A stretch of DNA of 64,000 nt. It comes from Choanephora cucurbitarum (lineage: Eukaryota; Mucoromycota; Mucoromycetes; Mucorales; Choanephoraceae). Shown here piece after piece: positions 1 through 11,850 of the stretch; positions within the stretch are counted from its first letter, which is position 1; each line of letters opens with the position of its first letter. Location: assembly GCA_025331435.1 (NCBI GenBank), contig JAIWNI010000073.1, forward strand, positions 1 through 64,000, given 5' to 3'. Position numbers and translations under genes: made by a program. The notes beneath the pieces were generated by a model, which saw nothing but the letters and a program-made list of their open reading frames with translations, was not told the DNA's origin and searched no databases.

Positions 1-251
1 TGTGTATATCCTATCAATAAAAAAAGATTTTTTCTTAAGCATGGCTTTTTGTTGTCTTGTATGTGTATTACAAAATACTCTTGTTTATGCTAAATGAAAC
101 AAAAGAGGGATTTTCATGTATTGTTTTAAACATATGAAAAATGAATTAACATGTATATTTATAAAGAGCTTGTATGTATAAACAAAATATAATAAGGAAG
201 AGGCATGAAAAAAGGGCGAAAAAAAACAAAACCAAACATATAAGAAGACAA
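1..251. other. Intergenic, 3' side of DUF3020 gene
   Basis: AT-rich sequence downstream of the minus-strand DUF3020 gene. No coding or RNA feature can be supported here. Confidence 0.4.
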
Positions 252-1717
252 TTATTGTCTCCAGCCTGCATTCAATTGCATCAGAGTAAGAACAGCATCC
301 ATAGGATACTCGGGCTTCTTGCCTTCTTTACCTTCGCCTTCGGTTTCCTTAGCTTTTTCGCCTTGTTCTTCTTCAGTAGATGGTGGAGATGCGTCACTAT
401 TGACAGACACTGTTGTATCCATGGCAGCAATAGTGCTGGAGTTGTTATCATCGTGCTCGACCATATCAGTAGAAGTAGAATACTGTAACGGAGAGTTATG
501 GCCGCTACTATTGGCTACGCTCGCTGTGTTTGTTGTAGATAAGCCTTGTGCAATGACTTGCTGAAGAGCTTCATTTGCTGCAGAATTATCTGCTGCTGAA
601 AATTGACTTGCTGCATTTAACTGTGTCTCATTGTCTTGAACACTGGTATTTGTATGGCCTTCATAAATACTAGTAGTGTGTGAACTGGCATTGTTGTTAG
701 TATTATCTGTATGGTCAGGTTGTGTAGCAGCTTGTTGCATACCATTCGTAAGCGCCTATACATATTGTTTTAGTTTACTGGGGGATTTGTTGAAAAAAAA
801 AAAGAAGCATACCAGCATACTATTATTCAATTGTTCCAATAATTGGCGTTGCAAATCTGTTGGGAAGTCCAATAACTTGGCTGCTGTAGCTGTATCAATC
901 TGAGGTAATGGTGTGTAATAATTAGGAATTTGATTGGTACCTACGATACCAGGAATTTGAACATTATCGGTTGAACTTGTATTGTTGTTATCATTACTTG
1001 TTCGACTGTTAGCATCAGTATCTGTAGTAGAGTTGGCAGCAGCACCAGGGACACTTAGGACATTATTCACAATGTGCTTTCTACGTTCTTTATCCATACG
1101 CTTTTGGCGGCGCTTTTCAAACTCTTCTTGAATCCATTTTGCTTTTGTAGGTGAGTCTCCAGGACCATAGAGCTTAACAGCTCTTTTGTTCACTCTGCAT
1201 CTCAAATCGTTATCTTTGTCTACACATAGATTCATAAAAGAGAATCTATTGAATATACGTATACAAGAAAATGGAGCTCCGGAGACTTACTTCGCTCTTC
1301 ATTATGAATACGCCACTTCTTCTTTCTTTCTCTGTTAGAGGCTCGTATACTTTCTTTCTTTGCATAATCAATATCTGCAGAAATGATATGTTGATGATTT
1401 TGTTGAGCTTGCTGTCCTTGTTCTAAGGACTGTACCTGCTCGAGGGACTCGAGTTGTTGAGGATGAGGGTGGATAGCAACATTGCCATTAGCTTGCGCAG
1501 CAGCAACAGCGGCAGATAAGAAACTACTAGGAAGTGTTGCAGAGTTACTGTTGACGGCAGCTAATACAGCCTCGTGCAGCTGTTGAAATGGTTGGAAAGT
1601 TGAAGTGGGACTACTACTAGTCACAGTATTGTCTGTTGAAGTAGCAGCAACAGTGGCAGTCTCACTGTTGGAAGTCACAGAGGGTGATTCTTCAGTTTTA
1701 ATATGCGTGTTTTCCAT
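252..1717 (-). CDS. DUF3020-domain putative transcriptional regulator
   Basis: Three exons: 1291-1717, 813-1219 and 252-755 (introns of 71 and 57 bp, GTAAGT and GTATGC donors, TAG acceptors), giving about 445 residues. The start is the first Met of the open frame. Exon 1 ends in a basic segment (IRASNRERKKKWRIHNEER) and exon 2 opens with NKDNDLRCRVNKRAVKLYG; joined, they form the conserved core of the fungal DUF3020 family. The rest is low complexity: Ser/Thr/Gln-rich N-terminal part, a second basic helix (FEKRRQKRMDKERRKHIV) after the core, Asn/Ser-rich middle and an acidic Glu/Lys tail. A transcription-regulatory role is usual for this kind of protein but is inferred, since the family has no proven biochemistry that I can cite. 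Nuclear location is likely from the basic clusters. Confidence 0.82.
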
Positions 1718-2901
1718 TTTATTTTCGGTCGACTGGCTTTTTTTCTTTTTATATTTTATTTTTTTCCTTCAAACAGTACTCTATCAGACAGAAAAAAAGG
1801 AAGGAGGATAATAGGAGGTTATTTGATACTGCTTGTAGTTTGTATAAACTTCTTATTTAAGCTGTATCTAAAGTTTTTTTCTAAAAAAAAAAAGAAAAAA
1901 ATTATAAAGTGCTGCCCTCGTTTTTGATTCCAACGCCAAAAAAAAACCTACCCAATCATTTTCTCATTGGTTGCTTTTTGACACAGCAAGAGAAAAGGAT
2001 GACGTTAGTTTTTTGTGACTAGCCTTTTCCTTTCTCTCTACTGCCCAATTTGAGGAACTTGTATCACACTTGTACAACATAAATGATAGAAATCAATCGA
2101 AGACCCTTTTTGCAGTAAGCGATAAGGCAAGCCAAATAAGAATCAAGTGAATGGAGTATTGTATTCGATGAAGGAGCAATAGCCACTCTTTCGTAAAAGA
2201 AACTTTAGGAATGCAGTAGAGTTTAGAAGCTATGATTTCAAACAGACCAGGAAGCCTGTCGATATTGTCAAAACAAGTAACATTGAATTGAGTGCCTTGC
2301 ACTGTTATAGATGTAACGAGAAAGACATTGCATTTTAGTATGAAGAGAAATGGCACAACTGAAAGCACAGCAAGTTCAAAGTGAAGCTCCTTTTTTTTTG
2401 CAAAACCTTCACTAACAGCACAGTTTATTAAGCTTGACAATTAGCTATCCAGCCTATTTGATCTGCAAATGGCAGAGAAATTCAACTGTGCATTAATGTG
2501 CATACACTAGGCTATTTTTGTTTAATCTGATTATAGAACAAAGACTTCAGATTGCAATCTATCTATTTCGGAAAGCTGTTCCTGTATTGATTGAAGGGAT
2601 GTGTTTGACTTTTGATTTTGTTGCCTTATTTCCCTAAAAAGAGCCTCAAGAAAATCTTGAAAAAATTAATATTCCTCACATAAAAAAAAGCAAGAGTAAA
2701 TTTGCTTTAGAGTCATCAAATTCCATTTGTTAGTTCAAGTATTGTTTATCATTTCGATTAACATTTATTGCTACCAAAAAGCTGTTAGTGAAACGAAACA
2801 TATAGTTTAGCCCAATCTTGTTGTCCTTTCTTGATATTTTAACACCTTAGACCTTTATGGTGGTATACTTAGTTTTTCTGAAAGATAAGAAAATGTAAAG
2901 C
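1718..2901. other. Intergenic region
   Basis: No gene supported. A 115-codon open frame on the minus strand (2093-2440) and a short minus-strand coiled-coil-like stretch near 2525-2650 were inspected. Neither has a convincing start or splice partner, and runs of this size occur by chance in DNA this AT-rich. 1718-1960 holds the promoter side of the DUF3020 gene, with poly-A/T tracts. Confidence 0.3.
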
Positions 2902-3495
2902 CTAATCTTCTATTCTAAACTTGTCAGATTCCAGTTGGCATTGACCCTCAGATTGTTCAGCTGTGATTCTATAAGGCGTTTCTAATGCGATAAGTTTGGC
3001 TGCATACACATAAACAACTGGCATACCTGAACCAAAACGTGTTTGGCAAATCTACTGCCTCAAGTACGTCTAGACTCTGTTGAATTGCCGATACTTTCAA
3101 TAATTTATCTGAGCCTGACCAGGTCTTATTAACTGCCTCTCCGTTGGTTTCTGGGTTAATGTATACCAAAGAAACTGTTGAAAGCGAGATGTCTTTGTCG
3201 CCCGTGTTGCCTATGCAAGATAAGGTACAACATTAGAGGCATTTGCGTCATATTTCCTTGTACAAACAATTTTTGGTGCATACCAAGAATCAAATAGGTA
3301 GATGTTTCGTCTTGAGAGCGTTTGACGACAGAGTCCGATTTAGGGTATAGGATATCAATGCCTAGGTTCGCTTGATTATTCTTTTCGGCTCCATTCGATA
3401 TGTTGTTGTCTATTACCTTGACATTGTTGATCTTGTGCAGAAACAACTGAAAAGAAAATGAGCGATGTAATAGACAAGAAAGACACAAGTCTCAT
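2902..3495 (-). CDS. Secreted KNH/Kre9-like protein (final exon unresolved)
   Basis: Exon 1 (3417-3495) starts MRLVSFLSITSLIFFSVVSA, a clean signal peptide, followed by QDQQCQ. It joins in frame to 3284-3361 (intron 3362-3416) and then to an exon starting at 3210 (intron 3211-3283), reading GIDILYPKSDSVVKRS and further on NTGDKDISLSTVSLVYIN. The layout of a secreted Ig-like domain with ILYP near the start, a W in the middle (NKTWSGSDKLL) and PYRITAEQSEG...DKFRIED at the end resembles the Kre9/KNH N-terminal domain found in fungal wall proteins. The last join, around 3005-3070, could not be placed cleanly: the final segment is in a different frame and the only candidate introns are unusually short or have poor donors, so a frameshift is possible. 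The function would be cell-wall beta-glucan related if the family call is right. Confidence 0.5.
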
Positions 3496-5295
3496 ATGGC
3501 AAAAGTAATAAATACACAAAGAAAGAAAGAAAAATTAAGTGGAGCACTAACTACTTATTAATAGCTTATGTGTAACAAAGAGCAACGCTCACCAGAAAAT
3601 TTTCTTAAAACTTAAAAAAAAAAATACGGCGCTTTGATGCTGTCTCTCTTTACTTTGATCTATTTTAGCTAAATTCGATTTTGGATTGACTGGTTTCAGT
3701 GGTAGTCTTATCATTATAGTTGATTCATTGCTATTGCTTGCCAAGTCAGTGGATTTCAATATAATCGCAATTGTTATCCAAAGAGATAGAGAGCCATACA
3801 GCGTTATTCATTTCATTATGTTCTTGAAATGCAGGAAAAAAGACTGAGAGAGATTGAAGGCTGTTGATTTTCAATTTCTCATAAAATTACATTAAATGAA
3901 GTTTGCACAATTAAACCATTATCCTCAAATCCGTCTGAAAACTAGGACACAGTTTGCTGGAACTGCCTCCGAATTACAAGAAGATGTTTACGTCTTCTTA
4001 TTTCATTTTGATTAATAGTATCTTTTGTTTTGATAATTAGTAATCCAATTTTGAGCCCTTGTGAAAATCTATCGAAGGCATACCATTCTTAAGATTGAGA
4101 GCCGAGCAACAGAAGCATCGCTGCTACAATATACGAAGCATTAGGAACAAAAGATGGGAGGAGAAAGATAAAGCATCTCAGTGCAATATAGTTTTGTTCT
4201 ATAAGTAAGAGAGCTTTTGCCAAATCAAATTGGAACTACCAAGCTAAACATTTTTTAGGATAAGCTTATTCATTGTTTACATTGAAGCTTTACAACAATA
4301 CAAGCTCTGCTAGCATGATTGCTAGCCTTAGACAGATACAATAGGTAAAACAGATCAACTTAATAGCAATTTCTCTTGACTTCATCAAGAGTAATTCGTT
4401 TGAATATTGAGATATTAGTTGCTACCATTATCCATCTTTTATCAAAAGAAAGTCAGTTAGATAAAGAGGTTGCAGGTACAGAATGACGATATGAGAATCG
4501 GCAAATGTTGTCAGCTAGTTGTTCCGTCTCTTCAATAAAAAAAAAAAATGTAAAAAATGTGCCATCGTTTTGCAAGAGATGAACTTATAGTCTTCCTAAT
4601 CAAGTTAAGAATCCTAGCTGTGTATTAAATAGTACAGAGCATGCGTAACTGCTTTTGCTCTTTTCTTACGGACAATTTTTTTTTGCCTTTTCTGTTGTCA
4701 TTATGCAAATTAGAAATAAATCAGTGCCAACCGTTTTTTTAAGATACTCAGTGTTGTATACTGATTCCTCTAACAGTATGCTCATGTAAGCCAATAATGC
4801 AATTGCACCTTGCAAGACCATTGCTTCAGCCAACTAGGATTTTGACTCTCATCTCCATCCACACTACACTTGTATCAACTGCAAAAAGTAAACAACAACT
4901 TTAGCCTTTCAATTTATAAACTTTTCCCAAGTTAGGATTTACAATCTAGTTTCTAAAAATAACGCTTTCTATTTCTGAAAATATTAATTTTACTTGCAGA
5001 GCAACGTCGATTTTGATTGGTTGCAATATTATATATTGAGAATAGCTGGTGCTAGGCCTAATTATCATTGGAGTCAAGAGCCCTTCTGGGATCAAAGTAT
5101 GAAACTGTAGGCCTTGTTAGGCTCCTTTCTTTTATTGACCTATCCCGAGCAAGGTTTCGTTCCTACGGATTGTGTGTCCGATTGAGATAACTGATTTTTT
5201 TCTTTTTTAAATAGACCTCTACCTTTTCTTTGTTTTACTTTTCTTTTTTTTTTGCTCCTTACTCTCTTCTTGTTTGCTGTTTCAGCCCTTTTACA
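3496..5295. other. Intergenic region between divergent secreted genes
   Basis: Shared upstream region of the two signal-peptide genes at 2902-3495 (-) and 5296-6422 (+). Short coding-like stretches on the plus strand (about 4558-4630, and 4999-5109 after a TTGCAG acceptor-like site) could not be joined into a gene and are not called. Poly-A tracts occur at 3610 and 4537. Confidence 0.3.
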
Positions 5296-6422
5296 ATGAA
5301 ATTTTCTATTGCAGCTGCCTCTGTCCTCGCTATCACTTTCTTGTCGTCTGTTGCTAAGGCTGAAAGCTATGATGAAATCATGAAAGATTTTTGTGGTGGT
5401 AATTAAGAGAAAATTATATACATCATAAATCAGCATTGACAATTTTTTCTCTATCCCATTACTCATTATAGGCCTCACAGTAACAGGTCCTACTGCTTCT
5501 GATGTTATTGTTGCTGGACAAAATGCTACAGTCTCAGTCAGTAAGTGCAATAAGACCAAAACATGATAATTGATAGCTCAATTAAAAAAAAAAATGCCTA
5601 TTTTTAGCCCGCGTTGCCAATAGTCACGAAAAGCAAATCACTGGTCTCGATGTATGTTATTGTTTTTTTTTATTTAGAAAATAGATATATTGATTGTTGT
5701 TGTTTTTATAGTTGTATGCTGTTGATACCAATGATCAGCCTAAATATGTTCAAAATGTGTGGGCTGGCTCCTACTCTTTGGGCACTTCTGCTTCTATTTC
5801 CGATGAAATCCCCTCTAACTCTACTGCTGGAACTTACTACTATCGGTAATTAATTTGATACACATATAAATTGAGGAGTCAGCTTCTAACCAAATATGTT
5901 TTTTATCCTTCAATTAGTGTTTGGGTTACAAACATCATTAACGGTGGTCACGGTCCTGACTGTACTATATTCTCTCCACGCTTCAAGGTCACCACCGGCT
6001 CCCACACCAATGATGCTGGCCTCACAACTTACGAACAATCTTTAGATGATGATAAGGTTTATAACTCTGAACATGCCAAGGGCTGTTTTGGTTTAAATAT
6101 CCAAAGTCCATCAGAAGGTTCTACCTTGACACATGGAGAACATACTAACGTTCTCTTGAGCCGTGACAGTGCCTCTCCAGCTGAAGTCTTGGAAAGTGTC
6201 AACCTCTATAAAGCTTCTTCCACTGGCGAAGACGAACTTGTACAACAAATCTGGAGTGGCAAGGCTTATTTGCCAAACGCTTATAGCTACAAGGATCATT
6301 TGCAAATTCCTCAGGACAAGCTTGACTCCAGTGCTACTTATTATTATCAAGTTCAAATTGCTAGTCAAGATGGCGAAACTTGTAGCTTCCGATCTGGTAA
6401 CTTCAACGTTGCCTCTGAGTAA
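5296..6422 (+). CDS. Secreted Kre9/KNH-like N-terminal-domain protein
   Basis: Five exons: 5296-5398, 5472-5540, 5608-5651, 5712-5845 and 5918-6422 (introns 56-73 bp), about 284 residues. The start is chosen because it opens a signal peptide (MKFSIAAASVLAITFLSS, cleavage near VAKA-ES). The mature part begins with GLTVTGPTASDVIVAGQNAT, followed by NVWAGSYSLG and YYYRVWVTN, the pattern of the Ig-like Kre9/KNH domain (a G...V.AG.N.TV strand, a central W and a Y..RVWV strand). A second, similar region follows from about residue 175 (NIQSPSEGSTL, then QIWSGKAYL and TYYYQVQI), so the protein appears to hold two related beta-sandwich domains. It is probably secreted and associated with the wall. No GPI-type hydrophobic tail is visible. 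It is convergent with the next gene, leaving 179 bp between stops. Confidence 0.72.
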
Positions 6423-6601
6423 TTTCACTCTTCTCCTTTCTTCTCCCCCTCTTTTTTGTTACGTATATAACTATAAAACAACTTCATACAATCAACATAT
6501 ACGCTGATGCATACATTGTAATGACTAAACCATATATCTCCATTATTTCGCAACATTTTTAAATAAAAAAAGTTTAAAAAAAGGTACATCATTTATTTTA
6601 T

Positions 6602-9600
6602 TTAAGGTGCAATTTCAGAGAGGCTTGCTAAGATATACGTAGATGTACTCTCAGTTCCTTCAGAAGGCAAATCGAAGAATAATTGTCTGGCCAAACTGCT
6701 ATGTACTTCGAAACTGCTTCCATTTTGGAACAATTCGCCACCTCTTTCAATACAAGATTTGTTGATAACAATCCATTTGTCCCAGAACTTTTCAGCAGAC
6801 CGGTTTACAATAGCAGGAAGATCTAACCATTCCAAAGCTGATTTCTGCTGCTTGTAGAGGATAGAAAGGACTTCTATAGCGACTTGACGTTCGACAGGAT
6901 CTGCGAACCAGCCCAAGAAAGATTCTACAGCTAGGGCAAAATTAAATTCCTCAGGTGTTTTCTCTAGAACGATGGGATCGCGAGGCAGACTATGATTCTT
7001 GATAATCAGACCCTTTGAACTGTCGAGAATGGTCCACACTTGAGAGAAGAATTGAGGTGAAGGAACACGATTGAGTGCACCATCATTCTTGCGTCGACGC
7101 AACCAACGACCATTGGAGTTAGGGAAGAAACTGCGGATATTGTTTGCTGTCATGATATCGTGCGAACGATCAAGCTTCTTTTCTAACTGCACAACTCTTT
7201 CAATCAGCTCAGTAGGTCCATCGCGAGACGATTGATGTGCTTCTAAAATACTTTGGGTGCTTCCTATGAATAGCATGTCAGTAACTTCTTTTCTTTTAGA
7301 AAACAATTTGTTCTTTTTTTTATTTACCCTTCTCTCCGATGAAAACATAAGAGTCGCGATATTGGACATCTCTAATCTTTGTGCTGCCCAATGCTTCCAA
7401 AGCGGAAATGGCCTCTTCTGTTAAGTTCTCTACAAACTCATCTTTCGATGCGATCACAACAACCATCCCTTCGTTCAACCATTTAAGGAACTCAGCAAGT
7501 CCTTTACTTTCTTCTTCAGAAATGTGTGTATCAAAAGAAGCGCTTTCAAGTATAATACTCTCGTTACGGTCGATAGCCCAAACATGGATACCACGCGAGT
7601 TTGCTTCCATTAAAGACTGATTGATTTCTACCTTGGCGAAATTTCCAGCAAAGTAGCCACCTGATTGAGCCTTGATAGAGATAGTAGAGTTGGCGGCACT
7701 AGATACAAGAGGTATGTAACTATCTTTACGATGGTCTTCTGTTTGTTTTAGTGATGCATTGGAGACTACCAAAAGACCTCCACTACGATCACGCACAACC
7801 AGATCGCTGTTAAGAGAAAGAGAAGGTCCAGATAGAACAGTAAGTAAAAGAGACTTGAGCTCGTTAGGTGAAAGTTGGAAGAGATATTCAACAGATTCTT
7901 CTTCGTCACTGTTGTTGATACGGCTGATTTCTTCTCGCAAAGCAATGATAATGTAATGTGTTCTAAGGCGAAGGATACCCTCAAATAACTCTGGTTGTGT
8001 TCTGATAAAATGACCTAAATATGTGATGATTTCTTGAACGACAGGTCCTTCACGAACATCATCAGTACTTTTTTGTAGAGAAATATGAGTCAGACAATTC
8101 GATTCATGAAGCCAGCAAAAAAATATTTACCAATGTTCATTTATCATTTTGTTCAGAGTGTCTGGCGCAACAGGCATAGAAATTAAGTACTCTTGAGGTC
8201 CTGAACCAATACTCAATTGCTTTTGACGAATGACAAGATCAGTCACATTGATTGTCAAAGAGGGGACATTCTTATGCAGCAAGCCGGCTGCTTGTCTGGC
8301 AATAGACCAATAACGAGATCGCATTGATTTCAAATAAACTTCTTCCAGCAAATCTGATATGGAGGCGTCCAATGCTGCAATGTAATAGCTTGTAGGTCTA
8401 CAAGATGCCAAGTATTGAAGCAAATCTATGTTTAAAAAGGGATCAGAAAGAATGCAAACCTCTTGCGTATTCCACTTACCAATTTGGTCATACAAATTGA
8501 CTGATGCAGCAAGACTCTCAACAGCTTGATCAAATTGAGATGAGTCTCCAAGAGTCAATGAAAGCATTTCAGAAGGAGACTCGGCTTGGTCTTTTTGCTC
8601 TTTGGGCACAGCACCTGTCTTGTTCATGGCATCTGAAGGAGCGAATGCTAATGAAGTAGGGGAATCACTTATCTGGGGTGCCTTTGTTTCTTCATGTGCT
8701 CTCAGCTTGAATTCTGGCTCAGTATTGGCTTTCAGCTTGTTAAGAGCAGTAGTCAGTTCATCAAAATAGGTGTCATCGTGCAAACTATCTAATGGAGAGG
8801 CCAAAGACTTGCCATAAAATGCTGTGCTTCTACGCTTAGGCGTTCTTCCTCCACTCATGCTACCTTGTCCACCAGGTGTACGATGTCCTGGAGTGCTAGC
8901 TTGTGTCTTTTGATTGCTAAATCCAAGCTTCTTTCTATTGAGTGAGCTTCTGGATGTGTTTGCAACTCGCAAAATACGCTTCCAGTTGACTTCTGGCTTG
9001 TTGATCAAGAAGTCCAAAGACTGAATGTTGCTAGTGTTTAGAGTCTCGGCTAATCGACATAATTTCACTCGAACGTTGCCTTGACAAGCAACCCCGCTTC
9101 GCAAGCTAGTAAAGAAGTTGAGCAAATTCTTCTTAGATGGATCTGTGTTAGAAAGGATGTTCTTTTGGTTCTTGGTACCAAGCAAGGCATGAGAAAGCAA
9201 TACAGTCATAGTAGGTCGACCTGGATAGAACCAATTGTTTTTTGTGAAAGACAATTCATTTTCAAATTCGGACACTAAATAATCTGGATCGGCATTAATG
9301 TAGAACTCATTGTTGTCCATGAAATGAGGTGTAAATGCGTAGATTTGACCTTGAATTTTGTAGAGGCGCGAAGTACCTAAAACACCGATGGGTCTATAAA
9401 TGTAGTATCATTAACCACATATGTTAACTATTTCTCGTTTTCTTTCCTTTTCTTTTCTTTCTTACCTTTTAGGACGACCACTCATTTCCAACTTGGAATT
9501 TAAGCCCAATCCACTATAAACATCAACAAGAGCATGTGGGGGTAGGATATTCGTGGTAGATGAAATCTGCTCTAATGTTTGTGTTTCAATACCATAAGCA

Positions 9601-11496
9601 GAAAGAGCCGACTGTAACTCTTGATCCTCTGATAAGAGAACAACCTGGATCAAGGATTCCTTGTAGATCTTAGAGCTACTGAATCGGCGGCCCAAAGGAT
9701 CGACTTCCGATGGACTCAACAAGCCCTCTGAAATAAGACCACCTAAGAAGTACAGCGAATTGGCCCAAACCAAAGGTACATTTTCATTAGGTACCCTCTT
9801 TTGTGAGTGAGGGTTCTTTCTTTCAGCTTCTACACGTTCAGCAGGTACATAATACAATTCAGGTAAGAGAGGCACATTGACACTGTCATTGTCTTCGCTC
9901 TCCTGAAGTTGTTCCACAAAACTGTTGATGGGGATCGAAGGACGACGTTGATCTTTTGTTGTTGTGAGAGATGATGTGCTAAGGGTAGGCTTTGGCGATA
10001 CTGGGACAATATCGCTGAGTTGATCTTGGTTACCTGAGTTAATGATCAATGGCTCCAATTTTCTCTTGTACTCTTCTGCTTGTTCGAAATCTTCTGTAAA
10101 TAAGCCTTCCAAGACCATATAGGTGAAGAAGAGTGGCCATTCAGATTCAATATTCTCAAAAACCTTGAGTTCATTTGGATTGTAATGAAGACGGCTTGTA
10201 TCTTCTACTACTGTTTGATGGCCATCTCTCAAAAACCGTTTCATCCCGTATTTTCCCTCGAGTTTCTTAACTACTTCTTCCCGAGTGCGCTGAATCAATT
10301 TAGGATCTTCAAGCGCAAATGCTGGGAAACCAATTACGGATAGAACAGATGCATCTATTTCTTTTGAGTTGGATTCACGAGGCAAGAAGCTGTGAAGCGT
10401 AGTTGCGTTTCGAGTTAGTTCATCCGGCAGTACATGAATTGTCTAGAAATAGCTTGATGGTTATCTACGTTGTCTGTGTAACTTGCTCTACGCGACTTAC
10501 AGATGAAGGTCCGCCACGAGCGCCAAATAAGTTGACACCATTGATAGCACGAAGAGCTGAAACGGCCATACCAATTGAAGAAGAATTGAGCTCAGGCTGT
10601 CCATGGTTGATTTTGTTTCCTCTTTCCCAGATACCATAATCAGGAGTACGATAGGCACCTATTGCTCAATACATCAATAATAACTCTCTTATGTATGAGA
10701 AAGATAACTTACGTTCTATGTAAAAGACAAGATTCTGAACAAAGTCAACTTCATCTTGTGAATAAATGATGTTAAATCCACTTGATGTCATATCAGCTAG
10801 CGCTAGCAAAAAGAAACTAGTGGCATCGATCTAGAAGGAAACACATTTAGAAAAAGCAAATCATCCAAGGATTGTCCTTAATTTGTGTTACCTGCAAATG
10901 GCCCCATTCAAAATCTCCAACAACTGTGCCTCCAGTTTGCGTATCGTACTTGGCATGCAATGAATGTTCTAGTGCTTGAGTTTGCTTGAACATTTCAACT
11001 TTGTGTGACTGACGCATCATCGAAAATAGAAGGCCTCGCATGAGTTTGATGACGGAATATTCAAGCTCAACTGAGATAATAGATTGGTTTATGCGTTTGA
11101 TTAATGTGAAACGGCATCCATAGACATACACAGATTTACTTACAAGCTCTTCCGGTGTTATCGTCCAGTCTTCTATAGGCTAAAGCGAGACCATAAACAG
11201 CGTAGATAGAATAGACATTATCTCTAACATGCAATCATTGGTTATCCCGATGTGCTTTGAAACGCTTGGATCTATTTTATTTTTACCTAACCCAGGCATC
11301 TGTATAATTACCATGGCTCTACCATACCACTAGTTATTCATTTGATCTCTTGTATTTAGATTCTACTTACAGTGATGGCCGTAGAAGCAGGCATGAGTCC
11401 ACTTGCAGCATTTTGTTTTTGTAAGATGGTTTTGTTAATTACTTCATAGTAATAGTTCAATCTGTCCAAGACGCCCTTCTTTTTAAACGTAGCCAT
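6602..11496 (-). CDS. Phosphorylase b kinase regulatory subunit (alpha/beta-like)
   Basis: Large multi-exon gene. The start (11496) opens [20 protein letters not shown]; the first exons are 11371-11496, 11287-11318 and from 11223, with the last at 6602-about 7265. The N-terminal GH15-like (alpha/alpha toroid) domain is plain: [31 protein letters not shown] (across three exons), [34 protein letters not shown] and [16 protein letters not shown], all in the order of animal PHKA/PHKB. Downstream come [20 protein letters not shown], the family-typical [15 protein letters not shown], a Ser-rich linker and the long C-terminal half. In animals these subunits hold and restrain the catalytic gamma subunit and bind calmodulin, controlling glycogen breakdown. 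Here the protein ends ...LASLSEIAP, so there is no C-terminal CaaX lipidation box like that of animal subunits. A simple glucoamylase is unlikely because similarity continues past the GH15-like domain. Confidence 0.85.
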
Positions 11497-11850
11497 GTCT
11501 AAAAGAAAAAAATATGGAGAGAAAGAGAAAAGAGGATGCAGAAAAGAAAAGAAAAAAAGGGGAAAAGATGAAGATTGGAAAAAGATCAACCTTTGATAGA
11601 GACAACCAAAAAAAGAAATTTATTTCGGAGATTCCGAAACCTAACAAACAACGAAAAACATACGGCCAATCGATTTTTTTTTATTTATTGTGAAGAAAGA
11701 ATGAGTGCCATTTCATCTTGACTAAGATTGATTGGAGAAGAACACCGAGTGTAGCTATTTGAGAGTATTTCCTGTAACATGGTGGTAGCCCATCTAAATG
11801 TAAAATAACACAATGAGTATGATATCTATAGTCCCACCTTTCTTTTCTAT

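Noticed and set aside
2093..2440. 115-codon minus-strand frame with hydrophobic stretches
   Set aside because: No signal or family motif and no supporting exons; hydrophobicity arises from T-rich codons.
4560..5110. Plus-strand coding-like fragments (near 4558-4630 and 4999-5109)
   Set aside because: No consistent exon join or upstream exon found; too short to separate from chance.
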